Below the pieces are notes generated by a model, which searched no databases, was not told the DNA's origin, and worked only from the letters and a program-made list of their open reading frames with translations. This document shows, in pieces, positions 7,935 through 16,667 of a DNA stretch of 64,000 bases. Every line of letters begins with the position of its first letter. Positions within the stretch are counted from its first letter, which is position 1. A program made the position numbers and the translations under genes. The stretch covers positions 1 to 64,000 of the forward strand of contig NZ_AKZI01000025.1 in the NCBI RefSeq assembly GCF_000293785.1. Direction: 5' to 3'. The stretch is from Rhodovulum sp. PH10 (GTDB lineage Bacteria; Pseudomonadota; Alphaproteobacteria; Rhizobiales; Xanthobacteraceae).

Positions 7935-8659
7935 GCGACATCGAGTATTCCTTCACGATCGACGGCCAGCAGGTGCGCTTCACGCCGGGCGAGACGATTC
8001 TGCAGGCGGCGCTGAAGGCCGGCATCTTCATCCCGCATCTGTGCTTCCATCCGGAGTTCCGGCCGCACGGCAGCTGCAAGCTGTGCACCGTGGTGGTGAA
8101 CGGCCGCACCACGGCGGCCTGCACCACGCGGGCGATGCCGGGCCAGGACGTCTACAGCGACAAGCCGGAGCTCAACAGCCACCGGCGGCTCCTCCTGCAG
8201 ATGCTGTTCGTCGAGGGCAATCACTTCTGCCCGGGCTGCGAAAAATCCGGCAACTGTCAGCTCCAGGCGCTCGCCTACGACCTCGAGATGCTCAACCCGC
8301 ATTTTGCCCACTTCTTCCCGAAGCGGCCGGTCGACGCCTCGCATCCGGACGCGGTGCTCGATCTCAACCGCTGCATCATGTGCGAGCTGTGCGTGCGGGC
8401 ATCGCGTGACGTCGACGGCAAGAACGTGTTCGCGCTGGCCGGCCGCGGGCTCGACTCGCATCTCGTGGTCGATTCCAAATCCGGCAAGCTCGGCGACAGC
8501 ACGTTCGCGGCCACCGACAAGGCGGCGAGCGTTTGCCCGGTCGGCGCCATCCTGCCGAAGGGCAAGGGCTTCGCGGTGCCGATCGGCGAGCGCGTCTACG
8601 ACAAGGAATCGATCCGCGAGAAGGTCGTCGGTCTCGCCGACACGGGAGCCGAGCCATGA
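7931..8659 (+). CDS. hoxU: Hydrogenase diaphorase FeS subunit HoxU
   Basis: A 242-residue iron-sulfur protein related to the N-terminal part of NuoG, wiring HoxF to the hydrogenase dimer HoxYH. The plant-type [2Fe-2S] ligands are C38, C49, C52 and C64 (HLCFHPEF, GSCKLC). The His/Cys-ligated [4Fe-4S] site is H98, C100, C103 and C109 (GNHFCPGCEKSGNC). A further [4Fe-4S] set is C148, C151, C154 and C202 (RCIMCELC, VCPVG). Length is normal for HoxU. It starts in an ATGA overlap with hoxF and ends in an ATGA overlap with hoxY, so the three are translationally coupled. Confidence 0.93.
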   Translation: MSDIEYSFTIDGQQVRFTPGETILQAALKAGIFIPHLCFHPEFRPHGSCKLCTVVVNGRTTAACTTRAMPGQDVYSDKPELNSHRRLLLQMLFVEGNHFCPGCEKSGNCQLQALAYDLEMLNPHFAHFFPKRPVDASHPDAVLDLNRCIMCELCVRASRDVDGKNVFALAGRGLDSHLVVDSKSGKLGDSTFAATDKAASVCPVGAILPKGKGFAVPIGERVYDKESIREKVVGLADTGAEP

Positions 8660-9222
8660 ACGCGATCGCCGACGTCGACACCCGCAGCGCGGTGCGCAAG
8701 CTGCGCGTCGCCACCACCTCGCTCGGCGGCTGCTGTGGCTGCCACATGTCGTTCCTCGACATCGACGAGCGCATCATCCAGCTCGCCGAGCACGTCGATT
8801 TCGACCGCTGCCCGCTGACCGACCTCAAGCATTGCGGGCCGTGCGACATCGGCATCATCGAGGGCGCGGTGTGCAACGCCGAGAACGTCCATGTGCTGCG
8901 CGAGTTTCGCAGGAACTGCAAGGTGCTGGTCGCGCTCGGCGCGTGCGCGGTGACCGGCGGCCTGCCGGCGCTGCGCAACCGGGTCGATCTCGACGACTGC
9001 CTGACGCGCGTCTATGCCGGCCGCGGCAACGGCGGCGCGGTGCCGAACGATCCCGAGCTGCCGCTGCTGCTCGACTCGGTGTTTCCGATCAACGAGGTCG
9101 TGCGGGTCGACTACTTCGTGCCCGGCTGTCCGCCGCCAGAGCAGGCGATCTGGAAGCTTCTGTCCGACCTGATCGTCGGCCACATGCTCCGCCTCGAAGA
9201 CAAGCTCATCCGCTTCGACTGA
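8656..9222 (+). CDS. hoxY: Bidirectional [NiFe] hydrogenase small subunit HoxY
   Basis: A 188-residue small subunit of the group 3d type, short because it carries only the proximal FeS cluster and no Tat signal peptide, in keeping with a cytoplasmic enzyme. Proximal [4Fe-4S] ligands are recognisable as CCGC (C26 and C29), C97 in LGACAVTGG and C158 in PGCPP. The segment VDFDRCPLTDLKH is characteristic of HoxY. It pairs with HoxH. Its ATG overlaps the hoxU stop by 4 bp, and hoxH follows after 14 bp. Confidence 0.93.
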   Translation: MNAIADVDTRSAVRKLRVATTSLGGCCGCHMSFLDIDERIIQLAEHVDFDRCPLTDLKHCGPCDIGIIEGAVCNAENVHVLREFRRNCKVLVALGACAVTGGLPALRNRVDLDDCLTRVYAGRGNGGAVPNDPELPLLLDSVFPINEVVRVDYFVPGCPPPEQAIWKLLSDLIVGHMLRLEDKLIRFD

Positions 9223-9236
9223 ATCGGTGCATCGTC

Positions 9237-10721
9237 ATGTCGTCTCTCGAAACCGTCGCGGTTCCGCAAAAATATCGCCGCATCTCGATCGATCCGGTCA
9301 CCCGGGTCGAGGGTCACGGCAAGGTCACCATCCTGCTCGACGACGACAATCAGGTGCATCAGGTGCGCCTGCACATCGTCGAGTTCCGCGGCTTCGAGAT
9401 CTTCATCGAGGGCCGGCCCTATTGGGAGGTGCCGGTCACGGTGCAGCGGCTGTGCGGCATCTGCCCGGTCAGCCATCACCTCGCCGCCGTCAAGGCGATG
9501 GACATCATCGCCGGCGCCAAGGCGATCCCGCCGACCGCGGAGAAGCTGCGGCGGCTGATGCATTACGGTCAGATCCTGCAGTCGCACGCGCTGCACTTCT
9601 TCCATCTGTCGTCGCCCGACCTCCTGCTCGGCTTCGACAGCGACGTGACGAAGCGCAACATCATCGGCGTGGTCGCCGAGCATCCCGAGCTCGCCCGCCA
9701 GGGCGTGCTTCTGAGAAAGTTCGGCCAGGAGGTGATCCGCCACACCTCCGGCAAGCGCATTCACGGCACCGGCGCGATCCCCGGCGGCATGAACAAGGCG
9801 CTGACGATCTCCGAGCGCGACGAGATGCGTTGTGAGGTCGATCAGGTGATCGCCTGGGCGCGCAAGGCGGTGCAGCTCACCAAGAAGCTGTTCGCCACCA
9901 ACCCCGAATTCTACGACCGGTTCGGCATGGTCGACTCCAACATGATGTCGATCGTCGACGACGAAGGCCGGCTCGATCTCTATCACGGCGGCCTGCGTGT
10001 CAAAAACGCAGAAGGGCGCATCCTGCTCGATCACGTCGATTACGCGACCTACGACCAGGTGATCGGCGAGGAGGTGAAGCCCTGGACCTACATGAAGTTC
10101 CCCTATCTGTGCTCGCTCGGGCCGGAGAAGGGCTGGTACAAGGTCGGGCCGCTCGCCCGCGTGCAGACCGCCGATCGCCTCTCGACTCCGTTCGCGGAGG
10201 AGGAGCGTCACGAGATGATGCAGGCGAGCAACGGCCGGCCGGTGCACGGCGCGCTGCAGTATCACGTCGCCCGGCTGATCGAGCTGTTGCACGCCGCCGA
10301 GGTGATTCGTGATCTGCTCGACGATCCCGACATCACCGGCACCGATCTCCTCGCTGATTTCGGGCCGCGCCGCCGCGAAGCGGTGGGTGCGATCGAGGCG
10401 CCGCGCGGCACGCTGTTCCATCACTACCGCGTCGACGAGGAGGGACTGGTCGACTACTGCAACCTGATCGTCTCGACCACCAACAACAATCAGGCGATGA
10501 ACGAGGCGGTGCGTCACGTCGCCCGCCATCATCTGTCCGGCCGCACCATCACCGAGGGTTTGCTCAACCGCATCGAGGTGGCGATCCGCGCCTACGATCC
10601 GTGCCTCTCCTGCGCCACCCACGCGCTCGGCCAGATGCCGCTCGAGGTCGAGCTGCGCGATCCCGACGGCGCGCTGGTGCACAAGGTGCGCAAGGATTCC
10701 GACGCGGTGTCGTGCGGATGA
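9237..10721 (+). CDS. hoxH: Bidirectional [NiFe] hydrogenase large (catalytic) subunit HoxH
   Basis: A 494-residue catalytic subunit that splits or makes H2 at a NiFe(CN)2CO site. The N-terminal nickel motif is RLCGICPVSHH (C73, C76) and the C-terminal one is DPCLSCATH (C456, C459, H462). The 32 residues after H462 (beginning ALGQMPLEVEL) are the peptide expected to be removed by HoxW after cofactor insertion. This C-terminal signature and the FUYH gene order place the enzyme in the NAD-coupled group 3d. The ATG at 9237 is 14 bp after hoxY. Genes for cofactor assembly (hypA-F) are not in the window and must lie elsewhere. Confidence 0.94.
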   Translation: MSSLETVAVPQKYRRISIDPVTRVEGHGKVTILLDDDNQVHQVRLHIVEFRGFEIFIEGRPYWEVPVTVQRLCGICPVSHHLAAVKAMDIIAGAKAIPPTAEKLRRLMHYGQILQSHALHFFHLSSPDLLLGFDSDVTKRNIIGVVAEHPELARQGVLLRKFGQEVIRHTSGKRIHGTGAIPGGMNKALTISERDEMRCEVDQVIAWARKAVQLTKKLFATNPEFYDRFGMVDSNMMSIVDDEGRLDLYHGGLRVKNAEGRILLDHVDYATYDQVIGEEVKPWTYMKFPYLCSLGPEKGWYKVGPLARVQTADRLSTPFAEEERHEMMQASNGRPVHGALQYHVARLIELLHAAEVIRDLLDDPDITGTDLLADFGPRRREAVGAIEAPRGTLFHHYRVDEEGLVDYCNLIVSTTNNNQAMNEAVRHVARHHLSGRTITEGLLNRIEVAIRAYDPCLSCATHALGQMPLEVELRDPDGALVHKVRKDSDAVSCG

Positions 10722-10733
10722 GGGGGGCGACTT

Positions 10734-10749
10734 CGGATGCATGCATCCG
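10734..10749. repeat. Perfect 16-bp palindrome
   Basis: The self-complementary word CGGATGCATGCATCCG lies 12 bp after the hoxH stop codon, inside the hoxH-hoxW gap. It could be a transcript-end structure or a protein-binding site. It is followed about 67 bp later by a REP-like hairpin. Confidence 0.5.
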
Positions 10750-10815
10750 TCATGCGCGGGCTCCGACCCCCGCATCCATCGAAATCAAAAAGCGTCCTTG
10801 TTTTCGGTTCGATGG

Positions 10816-10839
10816 ATCGCCGGGTCGAAGCCCGGCGAT
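10816..10839. repeat. REP-like hairpin (ATCGCCGGG-N6-CCCGGCGAT)
   Basis: Nine-bp perfect arms around TCGAAG. Sequences of this kind (a genome-wide 'atcgccgggtc...gcccggcgatgac' element) are common between genes in GC-rich Hyphomicrobiales. There is no T-run, so it is more likely a repetitive extragenic palindrome or RNA-stabilising stem than a rho-independent terminator. It sits between hoxH and hoxW, so it may set a different expression level for the protease. Confidence 0.55.
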
Positions 10840-11010
10840 GACGGCGGAGAGCTTTTCGAGCCGCGTAGTTCCAACTGAAACGTTTGGCATTTTTTTCTTG
10901 TGTGTATCCCATAGCGCCTTCGCGGGGACGAGCGGAGCAAGGGGCGGCCGCGCCTCGGCATCGCGCGCGCCGGTCGCGGATGCGTGGCCATCGGCCGGCC
11001 GGGGGCGGTC

Positions 11011-11505
11011 GTGACTCCCCTCGTGGTGCTCGCCTGCGGCAATCCGAGCCGCGGCGACGACGCCATCGGCCCGGCGCTGCTCGCGCGCATCGCAAAAGCG
11101 TTTCCCGAGCTGCCGACGGTGGAGGACTTCCAGTTCCAGGTGGAGCACGTGCTCGACATGGAGGAAGCGGCGCTGGTGCTGTTTCTCGATGCCGGCACCG
11201 GCGACCTGCCGCCGATCTCCTTCACCGAGGTTTTTCCGCACAAGGACACCGGCAGCGCCTCGACCCACGCGATGGAGCCCTCCGGCCTGCTCGCGGTGTT
11301 CGAGACCGTGGTCGGCCGCGCGCCACCGCCCGCCTTCGTCTTCTGCGTGCGCGGTGAGACGTTCGGCCTCGGCGAGCCGATGTCGGAGGCGGCCGTCGCC
11401 CGGCTGGACGAGGCCTGGCCGCTGCTCGGCGAGCTGTGCGAGACCCCCGACGCCGAAATTTGGCGCGCCCGGGTGACGGTGCCGTCGAGCGCGCCTCGCG
11501 CCTGA
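11011..11505 (+). CDS. hoxW: [NiFe] hydrogenase maturation endopeptidase HoxW
   Basis: A 164-residue protease of the HycI/HoxW family that trims the C-terminus of HoxH after nickel insertion. The family N-terminal motif is clear: VVLACGNPSRGDDAIGPALL, with the acidic nickel-sensing residues, then FLDAGTGDLPPISF and STHAMEPSGLL (central His). The GTG at 11011 was chosen because family members begin only a few residues before the GNPSRGDD motif; a GTG at 10984 would add nine residues. It is separated from hoxH by about 290 bp containing palindromes, but lies on the same strand and clearly belongs to the hox operon. Confidence 0.88.
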   Translation: MTPLVVLACGNPSRGDDAIGPALLARIAKAFPELPTVEDFQFQVEHVLDMEEAALVLFLDAGTGDLPPISFTEVFPHKDTGSASTHAMEPSGLLAVFETVVGRAPPPAFVFCVRGETFGLGEPMSEAAVARLDEAWPLLGELCETPDAEIWRARVTVPSSAPRA

Positions 11506-11559
11506 AAAGGCCCCAAAAACCCCGATCGGCGCGCAATCGTTGACCCCGGCGGCACTTTG

Positions 11560-14226
11560 ATGTCCAACGGGCGCAACATCGCGCAACCGAAGCCGACAGA
11601 AATGACCGCAGAACGCTACAACGCCCGTGTCGCCGAGCCGCGCTGGCAACAGGTGTGGGACGAGAAGGGCATCTTCGCCTCGAAGAACGACGATCCGCGC
11701 CCGAAATACTACGTGCTCGAGATGTTCCCGTACCCGTCGGGCCGCATCCACATGGGCCACGTGCGCAACTACACGATGGGCGACGTGGTGGCCCGCTACA
11801 AGCGCGCCAAAGGGTTCCGGGTGCTGCATCCGATGGGCTGGGACGCGTTCGGCATGCCGGCCGAGAACGCGGCGATGGCCAACAAGGTGCATCCGCGCGA
11901 ATGGACCTATGCCAACATCGCGGCGATGAAGGCGCAGCTCAAATCGATGGGGCTGTCGCTCGACTGGGCGCGCGAGGTCGCGACCTGTGACCCGAGCTAT
12001 TACAAGCACCAGCAGCGCATGTTCCTCGACTTCCTCGCGGCGGGGCTCGTCGAGCGCAAGCAGTCGAAGGTGAACTGGGATCCGGTCGACCAGACGGTGC
12101 TGGCGAACGAGCAGGTGATCGACGGCCGCGGCTGGCGCTCCGGTGCGCTGGTCGAGCAGCGCGAGCTGACCCAGTGGTTCTTCAAGATCACCAAGTATTC
12201 GCAGGAGCTTCTCTCGGCGCTCGATACGCTCGACCGCTGGCCGGAAAAGGTCCGGCTGATGCAGAAGAACTGGATCGGCCGCTCGGAAGGCCTGCACGTG
12301 CGCTTCGCGCTCGATCCGGCGACCACGCCGAACGGCGAGAGCGAGCTCGAGATCTTCACCACCCGGCACGACACGCTGTTCGGCGCGAAGTTCATGGGCC
12401 TGTCGCCGGACCATCCGCTCGCCAAGGCGGCGGCCGAGAAGAACCCGGCGCTGAAGGCGTTCATCGCCGAGTGCAAGAAGGTCGGCACCGCGCAGGAGGC
12501 GATCGACAAGGCCGAGAAGCGCGGCTTCGACACCGGCATCCGGGCGATCCATCCGTTCGACCCGAGCTGGCGGCTGCCGGTCTATGTCGCCAACTTCGTG
12601 CTGATGGAGTACGGCACCGGCGCCATCTTCGGCTGCCCGGCGCACGACCAGCGCGACCTCGATTTCGTCAACAAGTACGGGCTCGGCAACACGCCCGTGG
12701 TGTGCCCCGAGGGGCAGGACCCGAAGATGTTCGTGGTCGGCGACGAGGCTTTCGTCGGCGACGGCCGGATGATCAATTCCCGCTTCCTCGACGGCATGAC
12801 GTTCGCCGAGGCGCAAGAGGAAGTGGCGAAGCGGCTGGAAGGCACGGTGCGGGGCAACGCGCCGGTCGGCCGCCGCGAGGTGATGTATCGCCTGCGCGAC
12901 TGGGGTATTTCGCGGCAGCGCTACTGGGGCTGTCCGATCCCGGTGGTGCACTGCCGAACCTGCGGCGTGCAGCCGGTGCCGGCCGCCGATCTGCCGGTGA
13001 CGCTGCCGGACGACATCACCTTCGATCGGCCCGGCAATCCGCTCGACCGCCATCCGACCTGGAAGCACACGACCTGCCCGAAATGCGGCGGCAAGGCGGT
13101 CCGCGAGACCGACACGATGGACACCTTCGTCGACTCGTCGTGGTACTTCGTGCGCTTCACCGACCCGTGGATCGAGACCGCGCCGACCGACCGGCCGGCG
13201 GCCGACTCGTGGCTGCCGGTCGACCAGTATATTGGCGGCATCGAGCACGCGATCCTGCACCTTCTCTATTCGCGCTTCTTCACCCGCGCGATGAAGGCGA
13301 CCGGCCATGTCGGCATCGAGGAGCCGTTCGCCGGCCTGTTCACGCAAGGCATGGTGGTGCACGAGACTTACAAGGGCACCGACGGCCACTGGGTGATGCC
13401 GGCCGAGGTGACCATCGAGACGGTCGAGGGCAAGCGCACCGCAAAGCTTTCCGACGGCACACCGGTCGAGATCGGGCCGGTGGAGAAGATGTCCAAGTCG
13501 AAGAAGAACACCATCGACCCGGACGAGATCATCAAGACCTACGGGGCGGACGTCGCCCGCTGGTTCATGCTGTCGGACTCGCCCCCCGAGCGCGACATCG
13601 AATGGACCGAGGAGGGCGTGCAGGCCCGCTGGACTTTTGTTCAGCGCCTGTGGCGGATCGTCAACGAGGCGGCCGAGGTGGCATCGGCGGGCGACCTGCC
13701 GCGCCCGGCCTTTTTCGGCGAGCCGGCCTTGGCGCTGCGCAAGGCCACCCACCAGGCCCTTTCGCGGGTCTCGGACGATATCGAAAAACTGCGGTTCAAC
13801 CGCTGCGTCGCCCATATCTACGAGCTCGCCAACGCGGTGCAGGCCTCGCTGGCGGCGGCCGGCGCGAGCCCGGACCAGGACTATCGCTGGGCGGTGCGGG
13901 AATGCGCCGAAATCCTCGTGCAGCTCTTTCACCCGATGATGCCGCACCTCGCCGAGGAGTGCTGGGAGGTGCTGGGCCAGCCCGGACTGGTGGCCGAGGC
14001 GGCGTGGCCGGAGGTCGAGGCCGATCTTCTGGTCGAGGACACCATCACCCTACCGGTGCAGGTCAACGGCAAGAAGCGGGGTGATGTCACCGTGCCACGG
14101 ACCGCCGGAAAAGCGGAGGTGGAGGCTGCCGCTCTGGCGCTCGATGCGGTACAAAAGGCGCTCGATGGCAAGCTGCCGAAGAAGGTGATCGTCGTCCCGA
14201 ACAGGATCGTCAATGTGGTCGCTTGA
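11560..14226 (+). CDS. leuS: Leucyl-tRNA synthetase
   Basis: An 888-residue class I aminoacyl-tRNA synthetase that charges tRNA-Leu. The HIGH-type motif is PSGRIHMGH (H64-H67) and the KMSKS motif begins at K643 (KMSKSKKNT). Between them lie the CP1 editing domain ([30 protein letters not shown]) and a zinc-ribbon-like pair (CRTCGVQ, CPKCGGK). The C-terminal anticodon-binding and tail domains are complete ([25 protein letters not shown]). The ATG at 11560 was preferred over the TTG immediately before it; an ATG at 11602 ([10 protein letters not shown]) is also conceivable. It overlaps lptE by 14 bp, and the leuS-lptE-holA order is conserved in alphaproteobacteria. Confidence 0.97.
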   Translation: MSNGRNIAQPKPTEMTAERYNARVAEPRWQQVWDEKGIFASKNDDPRPKYYVLEMFPYPSGRIHMGHVRNYTMGDVVARYKRAKGFRVLHPMGWDAFGMPAENAAMANKVHPREWTYANIAAMKAQLKSMGLSLDWAREVATCDPSYYKHQQRMFLDFLAAGLVERKQSKVNWDPVDQTVLANEQVIDGRGWRSGALVEQRELTQWFFKITKYSQELLSALDTLDRWPEKVRLMQKNWIGRSEGLHVRFALDPATTPNGESELEIFTTRHDTLFGAKFMGLSPDHPLAKAAAEKNPALKAFIAECKKVGTAQEAIDKAEKRGFDTGIRAIHPFDPSWRLPVYVANFVLMEYGTGAIFGCPAHDQRDLDFVNKYGLGNTPVVCPEGQDPKMFVVGDEAFVGDGRMINSRFLDGMTFAEAQEEVAKRLEGTVRGNAPVGRREVMYRLRDWGISRQRYWGCPIPVVHCRTCGVQPVPAADLPVTLPDDITFDRPGNPLDRHPTWKHTTCPKCGGKAVRETDTMDTFVDSSWYFVRFTDPWIETAPTDRPAADSWLPVDQYIGGIEHAILHLLYSRFFTRAMKATGHVGIEEPFAGLFTQGMVVHETYKGTDGHWVMPAEVTIETVEGKRTAKLSDGTPVEIGPVEKMSKSKKNTIDPDEIIKTYGADVARWFMLSDSPPERDIEWTEEGVQARWTFVQRLWRIVNEAAEVASAGDLPRPAFFGEPALALRKATHQALSRVSDDIEKLRFNRCVAHIYELANAVQASLAAAGASPDQDYRWAVRECAEILVQLFHPMMPHLAEECWEVLGQPGLVAEAAWPEVEADLLVEDTITLPVQVNGKKRGDVTVPRTAGKAEVEAAALALDAVQKALDGKLPKKVIVVPNRIVNVVA

Positions 14227-14803
14227 GGCGTCCCGGCGAAACGCCGCCGGTTTCGTGCACACCCTGTCCGGCCGCGTCGGCCGGGCGGCGGCGGCGCTCG
14301 CGGTGGCGGGGCTCCTCGCCGGCTGCTTCCAGCCGCTCTACGGCAACCGCACGCTCGACGGCGGCCCGGCGCTCAACACTGCGCTGTCGGGCATCGACAT
14401 CGCCCAGATTCCGGCGGCCAACGGCACGCCGGAGGCGCGCATCGCGGTCGAGCTGCGCAACAAGCTGATGTTCGACCTCTCCGGCGGCAACCCGTCGGCG
14501 CCGACCCACCGGCTCGACATCCGCATGACCTCGACCCGCGTGTCGGTGATCGTCGACGTCGAGACCAACCGTCCGGACGTCGAGAATTACGGCCTCACCG
14601 CCAGCTACACGCTGGTCGACCTGCAGACCGGCAAGCCGGTGGTCACCGACCAGACCTTTGCCCGCGTGTCCTACGACATTCCGGGCCAGCAGCAGCGGTT
14701 CGCCCGCCAGCGCGCGCTGCGTGACGCCGAGGACCGCGCCGCCGGCGTGATCGCCGAGTCGATCCGCAACCGGCTCGCCTCCTATTTCGTCGCCGGCACC
14801 TGA
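14213..14803 (+). CDS. lptE: LPS-assembly lipoprotein LptE
   Basis: A 196-residue outer-membrane lipoprotein, partner and plug of LptD in the translocon that inserts lipopolysaccharide. The N-terminus has a hydrophobic signal ([12 protein letters not shown]) with lipobox cysteine C38, followed by the family-typical FQPLYG. The alphaproteobacterial LptE pattern continues with [21 protein letters not shown] and a C-terminal [17 protein letters not shown]. The start lies inside leuS (14-bp overlap), indicating translational coupling. holA follows 16 bp downstream. Assignment rests on the lipobox, the FQPLYG motif and the gene order. Confidence 0.87.
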   Translation: MWSLEASRRNAAGFVHTLSGRVGRAAAALAVAGLLAGCFQPLYGNRTLDGGPALNTALSGIDIAQIPAANGTPEARIAVELRNKLMFDLSGGNPSAPTHRLDIRMTSTRVSVIVDVETNRPDVENYGLTASYTLVDLQTGKPVVTDQTFARVSYDIPGQQQRFARQRALRDAEDRAAGVIAESIRNRLASYFVAGT

Positions 14804-14819
14804 CGATGGTCGCCCCGAC

Positions 14820-15845
14820 ATGGTCGCCCTGAAGGGCGCCGAGATCGGCGCCTTCGTCCGCCGTCCCGACGCCGCCCGCCCGATCGTGCTGGTGTACGGC
14901 CCCGATGCGGGCCTCGTGCGCGAGCGCGTGGAGGCGTTGGTCGCCGCCTCGGTCGACGATCCGTCCGATCCGTTCTCGCTGGTGCGGCTCGAGGCCGACG
15001 GGCTCGACCATCCGGGCCGGCTGGCGGAAGAGGCGCACACCGTGCCGCTGTTCGGCGGGCGCCGTGCGGTGTGGCTGAAGGCCGGCCGCTCCAACATCGC
15101 CCCGGCGATCGAGGCGCTCGCGGCCGACCCGCCGGCCGACTGCCGGGTGGTGATCGAGGCGGGCGATCTCAAGCGTGACTCCGCGCTGCGCACCGTGTGC
15201 GAGAAGGCGCGCGCCGCGGTGGCGCTACCCTGCTACGTCGACGGCGACGATGCGCTCGGCCGCCTGATCGACCAGGAGATGCGCGAGGCGGGCCTGTCGA
15301 TCGCCCCCGACGCCCGCACGCTGCTGATCTCGCTGGTCGGCGGCGATCGCCGCGCCTCGCGCGGCGAGGTGCGCAAGCTCGCGCTGTACGCCCACGGCAG
15401 CGGGACGGTCGAGGTCGACGACGTGCTGGCGGTGGTGGCGGACGCCTCGGCGCTGGCGCTCGACGAGGTGGTGGACGCCGTGTTTGCCGGCAATGTCGCG
15501 GCGTTCGACCAGGAATTCGCCCGCGTGCGGGCGGGCGGCACGCCGGCGGCGACGGTGATCTCGGCGGCCTTCCGCCACGCCGTGCAGCTTCATCGGGCAA
15601 AACTCGCGATGGAGGCCGGCAGCCCGGCGCAGGAGGCGATACGGGCCGGCTTTCGCGGGCTGTTCTTCAAGCGCGAGGGGGCGGTGCGCGCCGCGCTCGG
15701 CAACTGGACGGCGGACAAGCTCGCCGCCGCGATGGCCGACCTCGCCGAGACCATCGCCACGACGCGGCGCCGGCCGGCGACGGCCGACGCCGCCTGCCAC
15801 CGCGCGCTGCTGGTGATCGCCCAGCGCGCGCGGCGACGGCGGTGA
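14820..15845 (+). CDS. holA: DNA polymerase III subunit delta
   Basis: A 341-residue clamp-loader delta subunit that opens the beta sliding clamp. Family features include the N-terminal IVLVYGPDAGLVRERVEALV, the clamp-contact region DPFSLVRLEADGL, the pattern LVGGDRRASRGEVRKLALYA and a C-terminal collar helix region ending LLVIAQRARRRR. Length is normal. It is the last gene of leuS-lptE-holA. The start ATG at 14820 is 16 bp after lptE. Confidence 0.92.
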   Translation: MVALKGAEIGAFVRRPDAARPIVLVYGPDAGLVRERVEALVAASVDDPSDPFSLVRLEADGLDHPGRLAEEAHTVPLFGGRRAVWLKAGRSNIAPAIEALAADPPADCRVVIEAGDLKRDSALRTVCEKARAAVALPCYVDGDDALGRLIDQEMREAGLSIAPDARTLLISLVGGDRRASRGEVRKLALYAHGSGTVEVDDVLAVVADASALALDEVVDAVFAGNVAAFDQEFARVRAGGTPAATVISAAFRHAVQLHRAKLAMEAGSPAQEAIRAGFRGLFFKREGAVRAALGNWTADKLAAAMADLAETIATTRRRPATADAACHRALLVIAQRARRRR

Positions 15846-15933
15846 CCCGAAGGACCGCGACCCGCGGCACGGTCCCTCGCGCGGCGAGGCCCACGCGAAA
15901 GAGTCACCGGTCAGGTCCGGGGAAGGCCGCCGC

Positions 15934-16386
15934 TCACTTGTAGTAGCCGACCGCGCAGCCCTGGTCGCCGGCCTTGGTGACGTAGGTCTCCTTCTGCACC
16001 GGCTCGGTCTCGCCGGGCTTCGGCCACATGTAGTCGACCGTCGAGATGGAGTCCTTCTGGGCGGCGGCGAACAGCCGGTCGCCGAACACTTTTCCGGTCT
16101 TGTCCTTCAGCGTCTTGACGTCCTTGCCGGCGAGGGTCGGATGGGCGGTGAAGAGGCCGGTGCCGGCATCGAAGCAGAAGACGTAGAGGTCGCGGTCCTT
16201 GAAGCCCGGCGCGCCGGACTTGAACTTCTCCAGCGCCGCCGTCTCGTCGGTCTTCACCGCGGCGACGGCGCGTTCCAGCATCGCCTTGGCCTCGGCGGCG
16301 GTGCCGGTGTCGGCGGCCGGCGCGAGGCTCGGCCAGGCGAGCGCCGCCAGGGTGACGGCGGTGGCGAGCAGGGTGGTCGTCTTCAT
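15934..16386 (-). CDS. Periplasmic single-Cache-like protein
   Basis: A 150-residue secreted protein with a cleavable-looking signal peptide (KTTTLLATAVTLAALAWPSLAPAAD, cut expected after about residue 25). The mature part resembles a free-standing small-molecule-binding Cache domain: AKAMLERAVAAVKTDETAALEKF, DLYVFCFDAGTGLFTAHP, GKVFGDRLFAAA and VDYMWPKPGETEPVQKETYV. Proteins of this type are ligand-binding companions or fragments of chemoreceptor sensor domains. A soluble chemoreceptor with no transmembrane sensor lies close by on the opposite strand (starts at 16668), so a functional link is possible but unproven. Confidence 0.75.
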   Translation of the reverse strand: MKTTTLLATAVTLAALAWPSLAPAADTGTAAEAKAMLERAVAAVKTDETAALEKFKSGAPGFKDRDLYVFCFDAGTGLFTAHPTLAGKDVKTLKDKTGKVFGDRLFAAAQKDSISTVDYMWPKPGETEPVQKETYVTKAGDQGCAVGYYK

Positions 16387-16667
16387 GGAAAAAATTCCTC
16401 CCGTTTCTTGCGATGTCGGACTTTTGCGATGTCTCGAATCAATCGTCTGCCGGCCGGTGAACCGAGCCACCGCCGGCGGTAGGATTATGGGTGCCGCCGC
16501 TCCCGGCGCAACCTGGACGTAGGGATGAGCCGGCGCGACCCGCACCGGCAGGCGAATTGCTCTTTTGCGGCGCAGCAGCGGCAGCGATTAACTGCATGGT
16601 AGTGTCGACCGGGGCACTCTCCGCAATCGCCCGGAGGGGGCCGGGCGCCGCACGGAAAAGGCTTTCC

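Noticed and set aside
10750-13947. Open frame of about 1065 codons antisense to hoxW and leuS
   Set aside because: Translation is low-complexity His/Arg/Gly-rich with no domains, while the plus strand encodes complete HoxW and LeuS.
16588-16602. CtrA site before the soluble chemoreceptor
   Set aside because: Only one TTAA half-site is present; the second half reads GTAG.
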